Shown: positions 9,007 to 17,635, counted from the stretch's first letter. The stretch: DNA of 64,000 bases from Nanosynbacter sp. (GCA_015257665.1 JABZJS010000002.1:1-64000), one strand, 5' to 3'. Notes: generated by a model from the letters alone, not told the origin. Numbers and translations are program-made.

Positions 9007-9044
9007 AAATAAATTCCCGGATGATTCCGGGGTTTTATTTTGGT
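9007..9044 (+). terminator. Terminator after tRNA-His
   Basis: Stem CCCGGA/TCCGGGG flanked by AAAATAAA/TTTTATTTT pairing. It gives a hairpin with a T-rich tail directly after the tRNA. Confidence 0.7.
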
Positions 9045-9284
9045 TTGATACTGCTTTACTACTATAAACAGTGGTAATTTTATTTGGTTATTGCCAGAAG
9101 TTCAAGGCGTATGCCTGACGTGTCTGTTTTGTGTACTTCTTGCTTTTTGTACTCTTTTTCTCATGCTATGCGAGATAAGAATCGATCTTCGCAGCTCAAC
9201 AGGCAAAACACTGGCGGACGGAAGCTGATACTGAGAAGGTAGACTTTCTAAGACTTAGGTTCTATTTATTAAAGTCTGCGCAAA
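9045..9284. other. Intergenic, nothing recognised
   Basis: About 240 bp between tRNA-His and the murA terminator. No open frame with a plausible start and no clear hairpin were seen. Confidence 0.5.
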
Positions 9285-9307
9285 AGACCTCTCATTATGA
9301 GAGGTCT
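9285..9307 (-). terminator. Terminator of XRE-murA
   Basis: Perfect inverted repeat AGACCTCTCA/TGAGAGGTCT with a 3-nt loop. Read on the minus strand it is followed by TTTT, about 35 bp past the murA stop. Confidence 0.75.
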
Positions 9308-9341
9308 CTCTATTGGCGTGGTAAGACAAGCTAAGAAGCGG

Positions 9342-10868
9342 CTAATATTCCCATGTTGTTTCGATATCCGCCCCGAGAGTGTTGAGTCGGTTAGCAAAGT
9401 CTTCGTAGCCTCGGTTGATATTGTACACGTCACGCAGGATGGAGCGCCCAGGGGCTGCGAGCATAGCTAGCATCACGACGACGCTGGGGCGCAAGGCTGG
9501 CGGTGCGACGACATCGGCAGGCTTCCAGCGGGTGGGGCCACTGATGTAAACGCGGTGTGGATCGACCATCTCTACTTGTGCGCCAAGGCGAGTGAGGTCG
9601 GTGAAGTAAATGGCGCGGTTATCGTAGCTCCAGTCGTGCACTAGAGTACGGCCCGTTGCTACCGTGGCGATGAGACCAAGGAAGGGGAGATTATCCATAT
9701 TGATGCCTGGGAAGGGCATACTGTGGAGCTTGTCTTGTGGAGCGGTGAGAGTCGATTTGTGCAGGCTAATATCGACCAGGCGAGTCTGGCCATTACGCGC
9801 TGGGTACTCGCTGGAGAGTTCATATTGTAAGCCCATACCGCGCAGCACTGCTAGCTCGAGCTCGAGGAATTCGATTGGTGCCCGGCGGATGGTAATAGCA
9901 GAGTCTGTCACTACACCTGCTGCGATGAAGCTCATTGCCTCGATAGGGTCTTCGCTTGGACAATATTCGACTGTTTGGTTGATCTCGCTGACGCCATGGA
10001 TGGTGAGGGTCGTTGTGCCGATGCCATCGATCTGTACCCCAAGCTTTTGCAAGAAGAAACAGAGGTCTTGCACCATGTAGTTGGGGCTGGCGTTGCGAAT
10101 CGTCACGACGCCTGGGTGGAGCGCTGCCGCCATGATAACATTCTCAGTGACGGTGTCGCCGCGCTCGGTAAGGACGATAGCGTGCCCAACCATATGTGGG
10201 TTGGCTATTGCTTGGTAGTAGTCGGTCGTTGCCTCGACAGTCAGGCCAAAGGGTGCGAGGCCCGCCATGTGTGGTCCAACCGTCCGTGTGCCAAGGTTGC
10301 ATCCACCCGCGAAGGGGATTTGGAATGACTCATATTGATGTAGTAATGGCCCCAGGAACATAATAATGCTGCGGGTGCGCTTGGCTGCGGCGATATCCAT
10401 CTCGTCTAGATGGAGGGTGCGTGGTGGGGTGATCTCGAGGTCATTGTGTTCAAGCCAGCGGCAGCGCACGCCAATGCTTTCGAGCACCTCGATGATGCGA
10501 TTAACTTCCTCGATCCGTGCCACTCGGCGGAGTGTCGTCTTGCCTTTATTAAGGAGGCTTGCGCAGAGCAGAGCGACAGCGGCATTTTTGCTCGTCTTTA
10601 CCTCAATCTCGCCATGGAGCGAGCCACCACCATTGATGACGAAGTTTGTTTTACCAGCTTTGTTGATACGGACAATCTCACTGCTCAGCACTTCGCCAAT
10701 GCGAGCAATCATTTCTAGGCTGATGTTTTGGCCACCCTTTTCGATGCGGTTGATGGCCGACTGGCTCGTGCCAAGTGCTGCAGCGAGCTCGGCTTGCGTC
10801 ATACCGCGCGCTTGGCGGGTTTCTTGGATGAGTGTTCCGATATTACGGAGATATTTTGCTGTTCCCAT
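9342..10868 (-). CDS. murA: XRE-type HTH fused to UDP-GlcNAc 1-carboxyvinyltransferase (MurA)
   Basis: 508 residues. Residues ~8-65 form a complete XRE/Cro helix-turn-helix (RGMTQAELAAALGTSQSAINRIEKG). Residues ~75-508 are MurA, which transfers enolpyruvate from PEP to UDP-GlcNAc in the first committed step of peptidoglycan synthesis. Catalytic residues are kept: Lys-Asn in SKNAA, the PEP-binding Cys in GGCNLGTR, Asp in NMDNLP (aligned to Asp305 of E. coli MurA) and Arg in NRGYED. The start at 10868 is fixed by a promoter whose -10 ends 6 nt upstream, so a leaderless mRNA is likely. Standard MurA is about 420 residues with no DNA-binding domain. The palindrome over its promoter suggests autoregulation. 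Confidence 0.92.
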   Translation of the reverse strand: MGTAKYLRNIGTLIQETRQARGMTQAELAAALGTSQSAINRIEKGGQNISLEMIARIGEVLSSEIVRINKAGKTNFVINGGGSLHGEIEVKTSKNAAVALLCASLLNKGKTTLRRVARIEEVNRIIEVLESIGVRCRWLEHNDLEITPPRTLHLDEMDIAAAKRTRSIIMFLGPLLHQYESFQIPFAGGCNLGTRTVGPHMAGLAPFGLTVEATTDYYQAIANPHMVGHAIVLTERGDTVTENVIMAAALHPGVVTIRNASPNYMVQDLCFFLQKLGVQIDGIGTTTLTIHGVSEINQTVEYCPSEDPIEAMSFIAAGVVTDSAITIRRAPIEFLELELAVLRGMGLQYELSSEYPARNGQTRLVDISLHKSTLTAPQDKLHSMPFPGINMDNLPFLGLIATVATGRTLVHDWSYDNRAIYFTDLTRLGAQVEMVDPHRVYISGPTRWKPADVVAPPALRPSVVVMLAMLAAPGRSILRDVYNINRGYEDFANRLNTLGADIETTWEY

Positions 10869-10874
10869 GCTTGT

Positions 10875-10903
10875 ACAATATATCATCGGTGATATATTGT
10901 CAA
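10875..10903 (-). promoter_or_regulatory. XRE-murA promoter with overlapping palindromic operator
   Basis: On the minus strand TTGACA (10898-10903), 17 bp, TATTGT (10875-10880), then 6 nt to the ATG. A palindrome at 10875-10900 has perfect 11-bp arms (ACAATATATCA/TGATATATTGT) around a 4-bp centre. It spans the spacer, the whole -10 and half of the -35. A bound dimeric XRE domain would block RNA polymerase. The same core occurs at murB. Confidence 0.88.
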
Positions 10904-10925
10904 ACACAAGCATCTCGTGTTGCAA

Positions 10926-11244
10926 AAAGAAATACAGAGGTTAGGCTGCGAAGTTTTTCTAATAACCCCATCAGCTCCTTTCTGCTATTTCAACTAGCCG
11001 TGCGCAAGGCCTATATTTACTACACGAGCAAGTGCCTAGTCTTCACATCAGAGAGTAATATCAAAAGAGATGCGATAGCACGTCAATACTACTAGAGAAA
11101 AAGAGAGCTATCGCAAGCTCAAGACGCACGTAGTCAAGTACTGCAACTCCCCACATTGAGTAGCTGTGCTATACTACACATATGATCTGATGAAAAGTGC
11201 ATAGCGAATCCTAAGATATAACCAACAAACAAGGAGTATTACCC
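10926..11244. other. Intergenic upstream of glyA
   Basis: No gene seen. A -10-like TATACT near 11169 and the AAGGAG ribosome-binding site at 11231 serve glyA. Confidence 0.5.
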
Positions 11245-12519
11245 ATGCACGAAACAACTATTGCGACCCTTATCACCCGTGAGCAGCAACGCCAACGCGA
11301 AGGCTTGGAGCTCATCCCTAGCGAGAATTATGTCTCTGGTGATGTACTACGGGCGCTTGGGAGTGTCTTTACTAATAAATATAGCGAGGGTTACCCAGGC
11401 CGGCGTTACTATGGCGGGCAGCAGTATACCGACCAAGTAGAGCAGCTGGCAATCGACCGTGCCAAGCAGCTCTTCCGGGCTGACCATGCTAATGTCCAGC
11501 CGCACAGTGGTGCTCAGGCGAATGAAGCAGTGTATTTTGCATGGTGCGAGCCAGGCGATACCATCCTCGCGATGGATCTGGGTCATGGTGGTCACCTGAC
11601 GCATGGTGCGCCTGTGACACATAGTGCTCGTGAGTATAATTTTGTTCGCTACAAAATGAAGGACGTGAGAACGGGCGAGATTGACTACGATGAGTTACAT
11701 CGGATGGCGCAAGAACATCGACCAAAGATCATCCTGGCAGGTTTTAGTGCCTATCCGCGCCAGCTAGATTTTGCACGCTTTGCGGCGATCGGCCACGAGG
11801 TTGGTGCGTTGCTCATGGCCGATATGGCGCATGTCGCGGGGCTGATTGCTGGTGGGGTAGCGGAGAATCCACTTGACTATGGCTTTCACGTTATGACGAC
11901 AACGACGCACAAGACGCTGCGCGGGCCGCGTGGTGGGCTCATCGTTAGCAAAGGGGTAGCGAGCAACCCACTCAAGCGCCCAGCCAAGACTCTCGAGAAT
12001 ATTCCGACACTCATCGATCGAGCGGTCTTTCCTGGTATTCAGGGCGGGCCACATATGCATACGATTGCCGCCAAGGCAGTGGCTTTTGGTGAAGCGCTCC
12101 AACCAGCCTTTCGTGCCTATGCTCAGCAGGTGGTGGCTAATGCCGCTGTCTTAGCACAGGAGCTGCAGCAGCGCGGCTTTGTGCTCGTGACGGGTGGTAC
12201 AAGTAATCACCTCATCTTGGCCGATATCCACACGAGCTTTGGGATTGATGGCAAGACGGCGGAGATTGCGATGGATAAGATCGGCTTGACGCTTAACGCT
12301 AATGCCATCCCTGATGATCCACTGCCGCCATTTCGCCCTAGTGGCATTCGCCTTGGTACGCCAGCGGCAACAACGCGCGGCCTAGAGCCGCAGCATATGC
12401 CGCAGATTGCTGAGTGGATGCAGCAAGCCATCGACTACCGTGATGATGAGGCAGAGCTAGCTAAGCTCCGCACCGATGTTGCACACTTCTTGGCGGATTT
12501 CCCAGTGCCGACGGAATAG
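11245..12519 (+). CDS. glyA: Serine hydroxymethyltransferase
   Basis: 424 residues, near the family's usual ~415. A PLP enzyme that converts serine and tetrahydrofolate to glycine and methylene-THF. Marks: ELIPSENYVS at the N terminus, NKYSEGYPGRRYYGG, VQPHSGAQAN, DMAHVAGLIAGG, and the PLP lysine in TTHKTLRGPRGG near residue 230. It has a good Shine-Dalgarno (AAGGAG, 8 nt spacing), unlike the leaderless genes around it. It ends in a strong terminator. With folD at 16459-17289 it gives the window a minimal one-carbon module. Confidence 0.97.
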   Translation: MHETTIATLITREQQRQREGLELIPSENYVSGDVLRALGSVFTNKYSEGYPGRRYYGGQQYTDQVEQLAIDRAKQLFRADHANVQPHSGAQANEAVYFAWCEPGDTILAMDLGHGGHLTHGAPVTHSAREYNFVRYKMKDVRTGEIDYDELHRMAQEHRPKIILAGFSAYPRQLDFARFAAIGHEVGALLMADMAHVAGLIAGGVAENPLDYGFHVMTTTTHKTLRGPRGGLIVSKGVASNPLKRPAKTLENIPTLIDRAVFPGIQGGPHMHTIAAKAVAFGEALQPAFRAYAQQVVANAAVLAQELQQRGFVLVTGGTSNHLILADIHTSFGIDGKTAEIAMDKIGLTLNANAIPDDPLPPFRPSGIRLGTPAATTRGLEPQHMPQIAEWMQQAIDYRDDEAELAKLRTDVAHFLADFPVPTE

Positions 12520-12598
12520 ACAGAAGGTTAGGGAGTTTGTCGCCGTCATTGATAATCGTGTCTCGCTAGGCGCAGTAGTAATACATCCGCATATCTAA

Positions 12599-12627
12599 AA
12601 CACCCGCCAGAGAGCGGGTGTTTTTTT
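12599..12627. terminator. Bidirectional terminator between glyA and pilin
   Basis: Stem ACACCCGC/GCGGGTGT with a 6-nt loop. A run of seven T follows on the plus strand and TTTTAGAT follows on the minus strand, so it can serve the convergent glyA and pilin genes. Confidence 0.9.
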
Positions 12628-12646
12628 GTTGATTGAGAGGATAACC

Positions 12647-13060
12647 TTAGCAGGTGCCTCGGACGATATCCTCGGTTTTATCACCCTTCTTGTAGGTGAT
12701 TTTTGCACCCTTACCACTACCACACTGGGTGTACAAGACAGGAGTGTCGTTGCTTGGTGTGCCAGTTGTGATGATCTTCTTCTTGAGGTCTGGATCAATC
12801 TTTGCCTCAGTCACTTTATCGTCAACAAGATTGTCATTGACTTGTGCGGCTGTTGGGTATTCACCCTTCTGGCTGTTCCATGCCTCTACCTTGGTCGAGA
12901 GCTGTGATGCAGCGCCAGCGGCTGCAGAGTCGCGAGCGCGTTGCTGGATGCCGTTGTAAGCGACGATGGTAATAGCCGCTAGGATGGCGATGATCACAAT
13001 CACGATGAGAAGCTCGACAATTGTGAAACCGCGCAGGTTACGTTGAGTTTTTGTTGTCAT
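12647..13060 (-). CDS. Type IV major pilin-like protein
   Basis: 137 residues. Class III prepilin signal: a short basic leader, cleavage at G/F in RGFTIVELLIVIVIIAILAA with the conserved Glu5, then the long hydrophobic N-terminal helix. The C-terminal domain has two cysteines (TQCGSG and the terminal GTC) that can close a pilin D-loop. A strong Shine-Dalgarno (AAGGAGG) lies upstream. The gene is separated by about 200 bp from three more prepilin genes and is the best candidate for the abundant pilus subunit, which in epibionts serves host attachment and twitching. Confidence 0.92.
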   Translation of the reverse strand: MTTKTQRNLRGFTIVELLIVIVIIAILAAITIVAYNGIQQRARDSAAAGAASQLSTKVEAWNSQKGEYPTAAQVNDNLVDDKVTEAKIDPDLKKKIITTGTPSNDTPVLYTQCGSGKGAKITYKKGDKTEDIVRGTC

Positions 13061-13264
13061 ACAGAGTTACCCCTCCTTGTTACTGATTATATTACGATCA
13101 TACTACGAACATTTATTAAACACAAGCTTTTTGAGTACAGATGTATGAGAATATTTTTTCAGAGATAGTGCACGCGCACTAGCATAGACCGAATTGTAGC
13201 TAATGGTGCGCTAGTATAGCTAGGATACCTGAGCTACATACTGCCTATTGTTCTTTCGATTCAG

Positions 13265-14080
13265 CTAATTATTAATTCGCCGGGCCTGCATCGACCCTCG
13301 GGCGTGGATGGTCTGGCCAGTACTAAGAGCAGCAATATCTACTGTGGCAGAGACGACAGTGGTGCTATCATTTGGCGTAGTGCTGGCTGCTTGATTAAAA
13401 CCCGTTGCATAGCCAAAGCGAATGCTTGATACATTGCTCGCGACGCGTGTATCGAGTGCTTTGCAGGTGCCACCAATATAATTGCAGGTACTCTGCTGCC
13501 AGGGTTGGCCACACATTGTGTTGTTGCTGGGGTTGGTAGCATTAAATTCGTACTGGCTTGGCACGATAGTTCGCCGCCAGAGAGTGGTACCTTGCACGAA
13601 GTAGACAACTTTGACGGTAAGTGGACTGTTTGTGCGGTAGAGTTTGGCAGCTAACTCAGCTTGACTGCGACAGGGACTGGCTTGGCTATTGAGATAAATG
13701 AGCTCGCGCTGAGGGTCGGATGGGTTGCGGTCGGTGGCATATTGAGTAAGGATCAAGACATTATCGCTCGCGTAGTGCTGTGCCCAGTTGGCTGCGACAG
13801 CCTTACTCTCGACTTTTGTTGCTAAGCGGACGTCTTGCTCGATTTGGTCAAGTGCATCTTCCATAGTATACGTCAGTGAGCCGCGCTGGTTGGAAATAAC
13901 AATCGAGCTCAGCAGCCCCACCAAGGCAGCGACCAATACGCCAACCACCACTACAATAATAGGGATCACTACTAGCATCTCCACTACAGTGAAGCCACGC
14001 TCTTGTCGCCGCGCAGGGTAGATGCAGCGGATGAGCTGCTGCATTCGCTCTCGTATATTAGTGACTGCTGAGAATCGCAT
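13265..14080 (-). CDS. Prepilin-like minor pilin
   Basis: 271 residues. A ~25-residue basic leader ends RRQERG, followed by FTVVEMLVVIPIIVVVVGVLVAALV with Glu5, then a ~215-residue pseudopilin head with several cysteines. The ATG at 14080 is chosen because GGAGG lies 6 nt upstream. The gene then overlaps the previous prepilin gene by 23 bp. It is the third gene of a prepilin operon and its size suits a minor pilin such as a PilW-like tip component. Confidence 0.85.
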   Translation of the reverse strand: MRFSAVTNIRERMQQLIRCIYPARRQERGFTVVEMLVVIPIIVVVVGVLVAALVGLLSSIVISNQRGSLTYTMEDALDQIEQDVRLATKVESKAVAANWAQHYASDNVLILTQYATDRNPSDPQRELIYLNSQASPCRSQAELAAKLYRTNSPLTVKVVYFVQGTTLWRRTIVPSQYEFNATNPSNNTMCGQPWQQSTCNYIGGTCKALDTRVASNVSSIRFGYATGFNQAASTTPNDSTTVVSATVDIAALSTGQTIHARGSMQARRINN

Positions 14081-14465
14081 GGCGAACCTCCGATTGGCTA
14101 GAGCCTTGCCCATAGCGCACCAGTACCGATACACGGCTTACCTGTGGTGCGGTGGTACTATATGGGCAATCAACGACGATAGTAGCACTAATGGGCTGAG
14201 GTAAGCCATCGGTATCGAGTGAGTGGTCGCTCGTAAGATTACGATTGGCCGTGCGGTTTGTGCACGGCGTTGGTGTGCCATCACCAACTTCGCGGCGGAG
14301 CAGCTCATACCCCACAATACTCGCCTTGGCATCGCGATTGGCCTCTGTTGCGCTCTGGATTGTCACAATGTAGAGCTGGTAGAGCGTCCCAACAAAGAGC
14401 ACGCCCAGTACCATTGTTACCAACATCTCTACCAGGGTAAAGCCAGCGTCTGGACTATGCTTCAT
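14058..14465 (-). CDS. Prepilin-like minor pilin
   Basis: 135 residues. A seven-residue leader ends DAG, then FTLVEMLVTMVLGVLFVGTLYQLY, a PilD-type cleavage site with Glu5. A short head follows with two cysteines (TPCTN, VDCPYS). It overlaps the upstream prepilin by 4 bp and the downstream one by 23 bp, a tight translationally coupled operon. Role inferred as a minor pilin. Confidence 0.85.
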   Translation of the reverse strand: MKHSPDAGFTLVEMLVTMVLGVLFVGTLYQLYIVTIQSATEANRDAKASIVGYELLRREVGDGTPTPCTNRTANRNLTSDHSLDTDGLPQPISATIVVDCPYSTTAPQVSRVSVLVRYGQGSSQSEVRHAILSSH

Positions 14466-14980
14466 TGGTGGTTGCTCGTAATGGTTAGCGTTACTGTTGG
14501 TGCGCGTTCTAGTCGGTAGTAGAGGAAGAAGCGGCTACACTCTTGACTGGTGGTGACGCAGAGCGAACCATCGCGAGCGCGTGGCTCGTAAACGAAGCGG
14601 TCAATCGATGTACTATCTTTGCTAATACCATTGCTTGGCGACTGGACGAAGAGTGCTTGCTGACCACTGCGCGATGGATATTGATAGCTATCCTCAGATA
14701 GTCCAGGGAGGATATGGCGAATTGCCGTGCCATTAAGCGAAGTCAAAAACTGTTCGGCCGACGGATAGCGGTGTCCTTGCTCACCCGATGTGCCGGTTGC
14801 GTCGCCGTTGTAGAAAGACTCAAGGCTGCGTGCTACTGTCTCAACAGTAGTCGTGCGAGCAGTATCGCGCGAGGAGCGCTGCGTATTATTGAGCGTCACC
14901 ACACCCAGTACTAACAGCACCAGCATAATTGCCAGCACAATAATAATTTCCACGATTGTATACCCGCGTCGTACCCTCAT
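14462..14980 (-). CDS. Prepilin-like minor pilin, first gene of operon
   Basis: 172 residues. The leader MRVRRG precedes YTIVEIIIVLAIMLVLLVLGVVTL, with Tyr instead of Phe at +1 and Glu5 kept. The head has a cysteine pair (SLCVTTSQEC). It opens the three-gene minor pilin operon that runs down to 13265. The promoter is not clear; an inverted repeat about 240 bp upstream may belong to it. Confidence 0.85.
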   Translation of the reverse strand: MRVRRGYTIVEIIIVLAIMLVLLVLGVVTLNNTQRSSRDTARTTTVETVARSLESFYNGDATGTSGEQGHRYPSAEQFLTSLNGTAIRHILPGLSEDSYQYPSRSGQQALFVQSPSNGISKDSTSIDRFVYEPRARDGSLCVTTSQECSRFFLYYRLERAPTVTLTITSNHQ

Positions 14981-15327
14981 GCAATTAGCATAAGGGTTTT
15001 GAGGTAAAAGTGCAAGAGGTGAGAAGTCGAATCGAGGTGATTATGGCTTGCTTTGCTTCGACTACGCCCCATATGCGCTCCATAGGTTATCAAATAGGGG
15101 AGCAATAAGAAAAGAATTCTCTAGTAGGACGAAATGAACTTCGTGCTCGTCCGATAGGAAAGAAGATATAAAGCCGGCCGAGAATAAGCAAAAAGTAGTG
15201 AGACACTAAATGCTCAAGAACATATAGTCAATTTTACTTTCTTGACTATATATGTATCGCAAAAATTATTGATGAACAAGGGTAAAAAGACAAAAATATC
15301 TACAGGTACTGTATGTTATTTGACTCA
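14981..15327. other. Intergenic with inverted repeats
   Basis: No gene seen. One hairpin GGACGA/TCGTCC lies at about 15127-15153. A 10-bp inverted repeat ATATAGTCAA/TTGACTATAT with a 10-nt loop lies at 15222-15251. On the minus strand TTGACT in the left arm has TAGTGT 17 bp downstream, a possible promoter for the minor pilin operon. Confidence 0.45.
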
Positions 15328-16356
15328 TCACGCCGCTGGTATTTCTAGCGGTTCTTGCACAATGGTGATGCCAAATTTTTCCTCCACTGAGCGAATAATT
15401 TCCTCGCGAGCGGCAGCAAGATCGCGGTAGCTGGTGGCCGATTGATTGATGAGCACTACTGCATTCTTATCGTGTACTTTCATGCCGTGAAGAACGCTGC
15501 CTCTGAGCCCCGCTTGCTCGATGAGCCAGCCTGATGGTACCTTGACGCGCCCATCGGGCAGCGCATAGTGCGGCACTGTGGGGTAGTGCTGCTGAAGCTG
15601 AGAAAATTCTTCACTTGAAATAATCGCATTTTTGAAGAACGAGCCAGTATTGGGGAGCTTGGCTGGGTCAGGCAGCTTGCCAGCGCGGATCGTCATGACA
15701 GCTCGGCGAATGTCTTGCGGGGTAGGCTCTGCTATAGCGTGGGTGGTGAGATAATCTTGAACGGCTTGGTAGAAGGGTGGCTGCGGCAAACCCTTGCGCA
15801 GGCGGAGCGTTATGCTTGTGATGATATATCGCCCCATCTCGCGGCCCCGGAAAATGCTGTGCCGGTACGAAAACTCGCAGTCGGCGGCACTCAGCGATAC
15901 AAACCGCTTTTGCTGGCGATCATATGCCTCTAGCGAGACGAGTGTGTCGGCAATCTCCTGCCCATATGCCCCAACGTTCTGCACTGGCGCAGCGCCTGCT
16001 GTACCTGGGATAGCCGATAGCGCCTCAATGCCACTCAGACCACTAGCTACTGTCTTGGCCACGATAGTATCGAGAGTTTCTCCTGCACCAACGGTGATTG
16101 TCGTCGACTCGTCATCCTCAGCAATAACCGAGAAGCCTGGGATACGGTTACGCGCTACAATGCCAGCAAATCCGCTGTCTTGAGCCAGAGTGTTGCTCCC
16201 GCCGCCAAGAACAAAGAGTTCAGCCTGCTGTTGGTGGGCCATCGTGCACACCGCCACGACATCATCGTTGGTATAGAGGTTGACCATAGTATGGGCGTTA
16301 CCGCCAAGCTGCATTGTCAAATATGGTTTGAGTGAAACGTCAGTACGAATATCCAT
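15328..16356 (-). CDS. murB: UDP-N-acetylenolpyruvoylglucosamine reductase
   Basis: 342 residues. FAD/NADPH enzyme that reduces the MurA product to UDP-MurNAc. Marks: LGGGSNTL for FAD binding, IPGTAGAAPVQNVGAYGQE, YRHSIFRG, the catalytic Ser region NTGSFFKN near residue 240, and PSGWLIEQAG near the C terminus (type I MurB). The start at 16356 lies 6 nt after its -10 box. Its promoter contains the same palindrome core as that of XRE-murA, which links the first two dedicated steps of peptidoglycan precursor synthesis in one predicted regulon. Confidence 0.95.
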   Translation of the reverse strand: MDIRTDVSLKPYLTMQLGGNAHTMVNLYTNDDVVAVCTMAHQQQAELFVLGGGSNTLAQDSGFAGIVARNRIPGFSVIAEDDESTTITVGAGETLDTIVAKTVASGLSGIEALSAIPGTAGAAPVQNVGAYGQEIADTLVSLEAYDRQQKRFVSLSAADCEFSYRHSIFRGREMGRYIITSITLRLRKGLPQPPFYQAVQDYLTTHAIAEPTPQDIRRAVMTIRAGKLPDPAKLPNTGSFFKNAIISSEEFSQLQQHYPTVPHYALPDGRVKVPSGWLIEQAGLRGSVLHGMKVHDKNAVVLINQSATSYRDLAAAREEIIRSVEEKFGITIVQEPLEIPAA

Positions 16357-16362
16357 AGGTAT

Positions 16363-16391
16363 AATATATCACCCATGATATATATCTGCAA
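16363..16391 (-). promoter_or_regulatory. murB promoter with murA-type operator
   Basis: On the minus strand TTGCAG (16386-16391), 17 bp, TATATT (16363-16368), 6 nt, ATG. A palindrome at 16364-16383 has perfect 8-bp arms ATATATCA/TGATATAT around a 4-bp centre. Arm sequence and centre length match the core of the murA operator, shifted by 2 bp relative to the -35. Confidence 0.82.
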
Positions 16392-16458
16392 GGTGTGTCG
16401 ACCTAAACCTAGATAATAACAAGCCTGCAAGCACTGCTGACTCTTATGGAATCTAGTG

Positions 16459-17289
16459 CTACTCTTCTCTCGACTCAATCGTTGCCTGCGCCGCTTGGAT
16501 AACGTGGTCGATCATCACGGCGATAGTGAGAGGGCCGACGCCGCCTTTTTCTGGGGTGAGAGTGACATCGCTGCGCTCGCGCAAGCTTGGGTCGACATCG
16601 CCAACGATAACACCGCCTTCGCTTGCTGTGCCAGCATCGACTACCACTGCACCTGTTTTGACCATATCCGCTGTAATGAGATGGGGCTGGCCAGTAGCAG
16701 TGACGATGACGTCACTTGCAGCGATGATCTCTGTGGTATTAGGTGTTTGGCGGTCGCACACTGTTACCGTCAAGCCGCGGTCGCGCCACAGCCGCTCCAG
16801 TGGTGCGCCTACTAACCGCCCTCGCCCGATGATGGCGAGCTGCTTATCGTCGAGGCTAATGTTGTAACCCGCCAGTAGCCAATCGATCGCTTGTGCTGTT
16901 GCTGGCGTATAGGCAGCTTGCGGGCCACTCAGGCCATCGACGTCCTTAGCGGAAGAGATGCGCTGCACGATGGTATCTGTTTGTGACGGGTCGTTGAGCG
17001 GTAGTTGGACGATAATACCGTGGATGTGTGGGTCGTTGTTTGCTTGGTCGATCGCGCCTGGCATATCTGTCTCGGCAGTTGGTGCTACCTCTGTATCAAC
17101 GAGGATATCAGCAGCATAGGCTTGCTTGTAGCGCACGTAGGCATTGATTGGTCCCGATGCGTTAAGCGGAGTGATAATGAGCAGCTTGGGGGTGATACCA
17201 TGCGCTTGGCGTAAGTGGCGTACTTGGCGGGCTTGGCGCTGCTTGATGAAACTTGAGAGCTCGCGGCCGTTGAGTGATGAAGTAGGCAT
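16459..17289 (-). CDS. folD: Methylenetetrahydrofolate dehydrogenase/cyclohydrolase
   Basis: 276 residues, about the family's usual 285. It interconverts methylene-, methenyl- and formyl-THF. Marks: YVRYKQAY with the catalytic Lys, GIIVQLPL, KDVDGL, the Rossmann motif GRGRLVGAP, and KGGVGPLT near the C terminus. The PCTP motif is altered to AYTP. A Shine-Dalgarno AAAGGAT precedes the ATG. It supplies formyl-THF or NADPH from glyA-derived units. Confidence 0.94.
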   Translation of the reverse strand: MPTSSLNGRELSSFIKQRQARQVRHLRQAHGITPKLLIITPLNASGPINAYVRYKQAYAADILVDTEVAPTAETDMPGAIDQANNDPHIHGIIVQLPLNDPSQTDTIVQRISSAKDVDGLSGPQAAYTPATAQAIDWLLAGYNISLDDKQLAIIGRGRLVGAPLERLWRDRGLTVTVCDRQTPNTTEIIAASDVIVTATGQPHLITADMVKTGAVVVDAGTASEGGVIVGDVDPSLRERSDVTLTPEKGGVGPLTIAVMIDHVIQAAQATIESREE

Positions 17290-17382
17290 AAGGCGTAATC
17301 CTTTCGTAAATATATGGTTAACACTAGTGATAGGTATCTCTATAGCAAACAGTCCTCTGGCAATACCGAGGACTACATACTA

Positions 17383-17459
17383 TGGAGGGCCAGGAGGGGC
17401 TCGAACCCTCGACACCCTGCTTAAGAGGCAGGTGCTCTAACCAGCTGAGCTACTGGCCC
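17383..17459 (-). tRNA. tRNA-Lys(CTT)
   Basis: Acceptor GGGCCAG/CTGGCCC, anticodon stem CCTGC/GCAGG with loop CTCTTAA (CTT), T-arm GAGGG, encoded CCA. Confidence 0.95.
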
Positions 17460-17494
17460 ATGTCGTGTCTGCACTACCCGTGCAAAGCCCTTTT

Positions 17495-17524
17495 ACTATA
17501 GCGGATAGCCTGGGGTTCTGTCAA
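17495..17524 (-). promoter_or_regulatory. Promoter of tRNA-Lys
   Basis: On the minus strand TTGACA (17519-17524), 18 bp, TATAGT (17495-17500). Confidence 0.75.
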
Positions 17525-17635
17525 GAGGTGGCGAGGTGAATTAAAAGGCTCTCTTACTGCACTGCTCGCGCTTGCTTGTCTTTTTGCCAAAAACGCATTA
17601 CCATGGGGCAAGAGAGTTTAATCGGGAGAATAGCA

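Noticed and set aside
8744..9007. Minus-strand 87-codon frame
   Set aside because: It is antisense to tRNA-His.
9342..10868. Loss of the MurA catalytic Asp305
   Set aside because: A first alignment placed Asn there, but counting back from the conserved RLGA segment puts the Asp of NMDNLP at that position.
10866..10925. Longer murA start, 19 codons upstream
   Set aside because: It lies across the promoter and palindrome, and nothing in it resembles XRE or MurA proteins.
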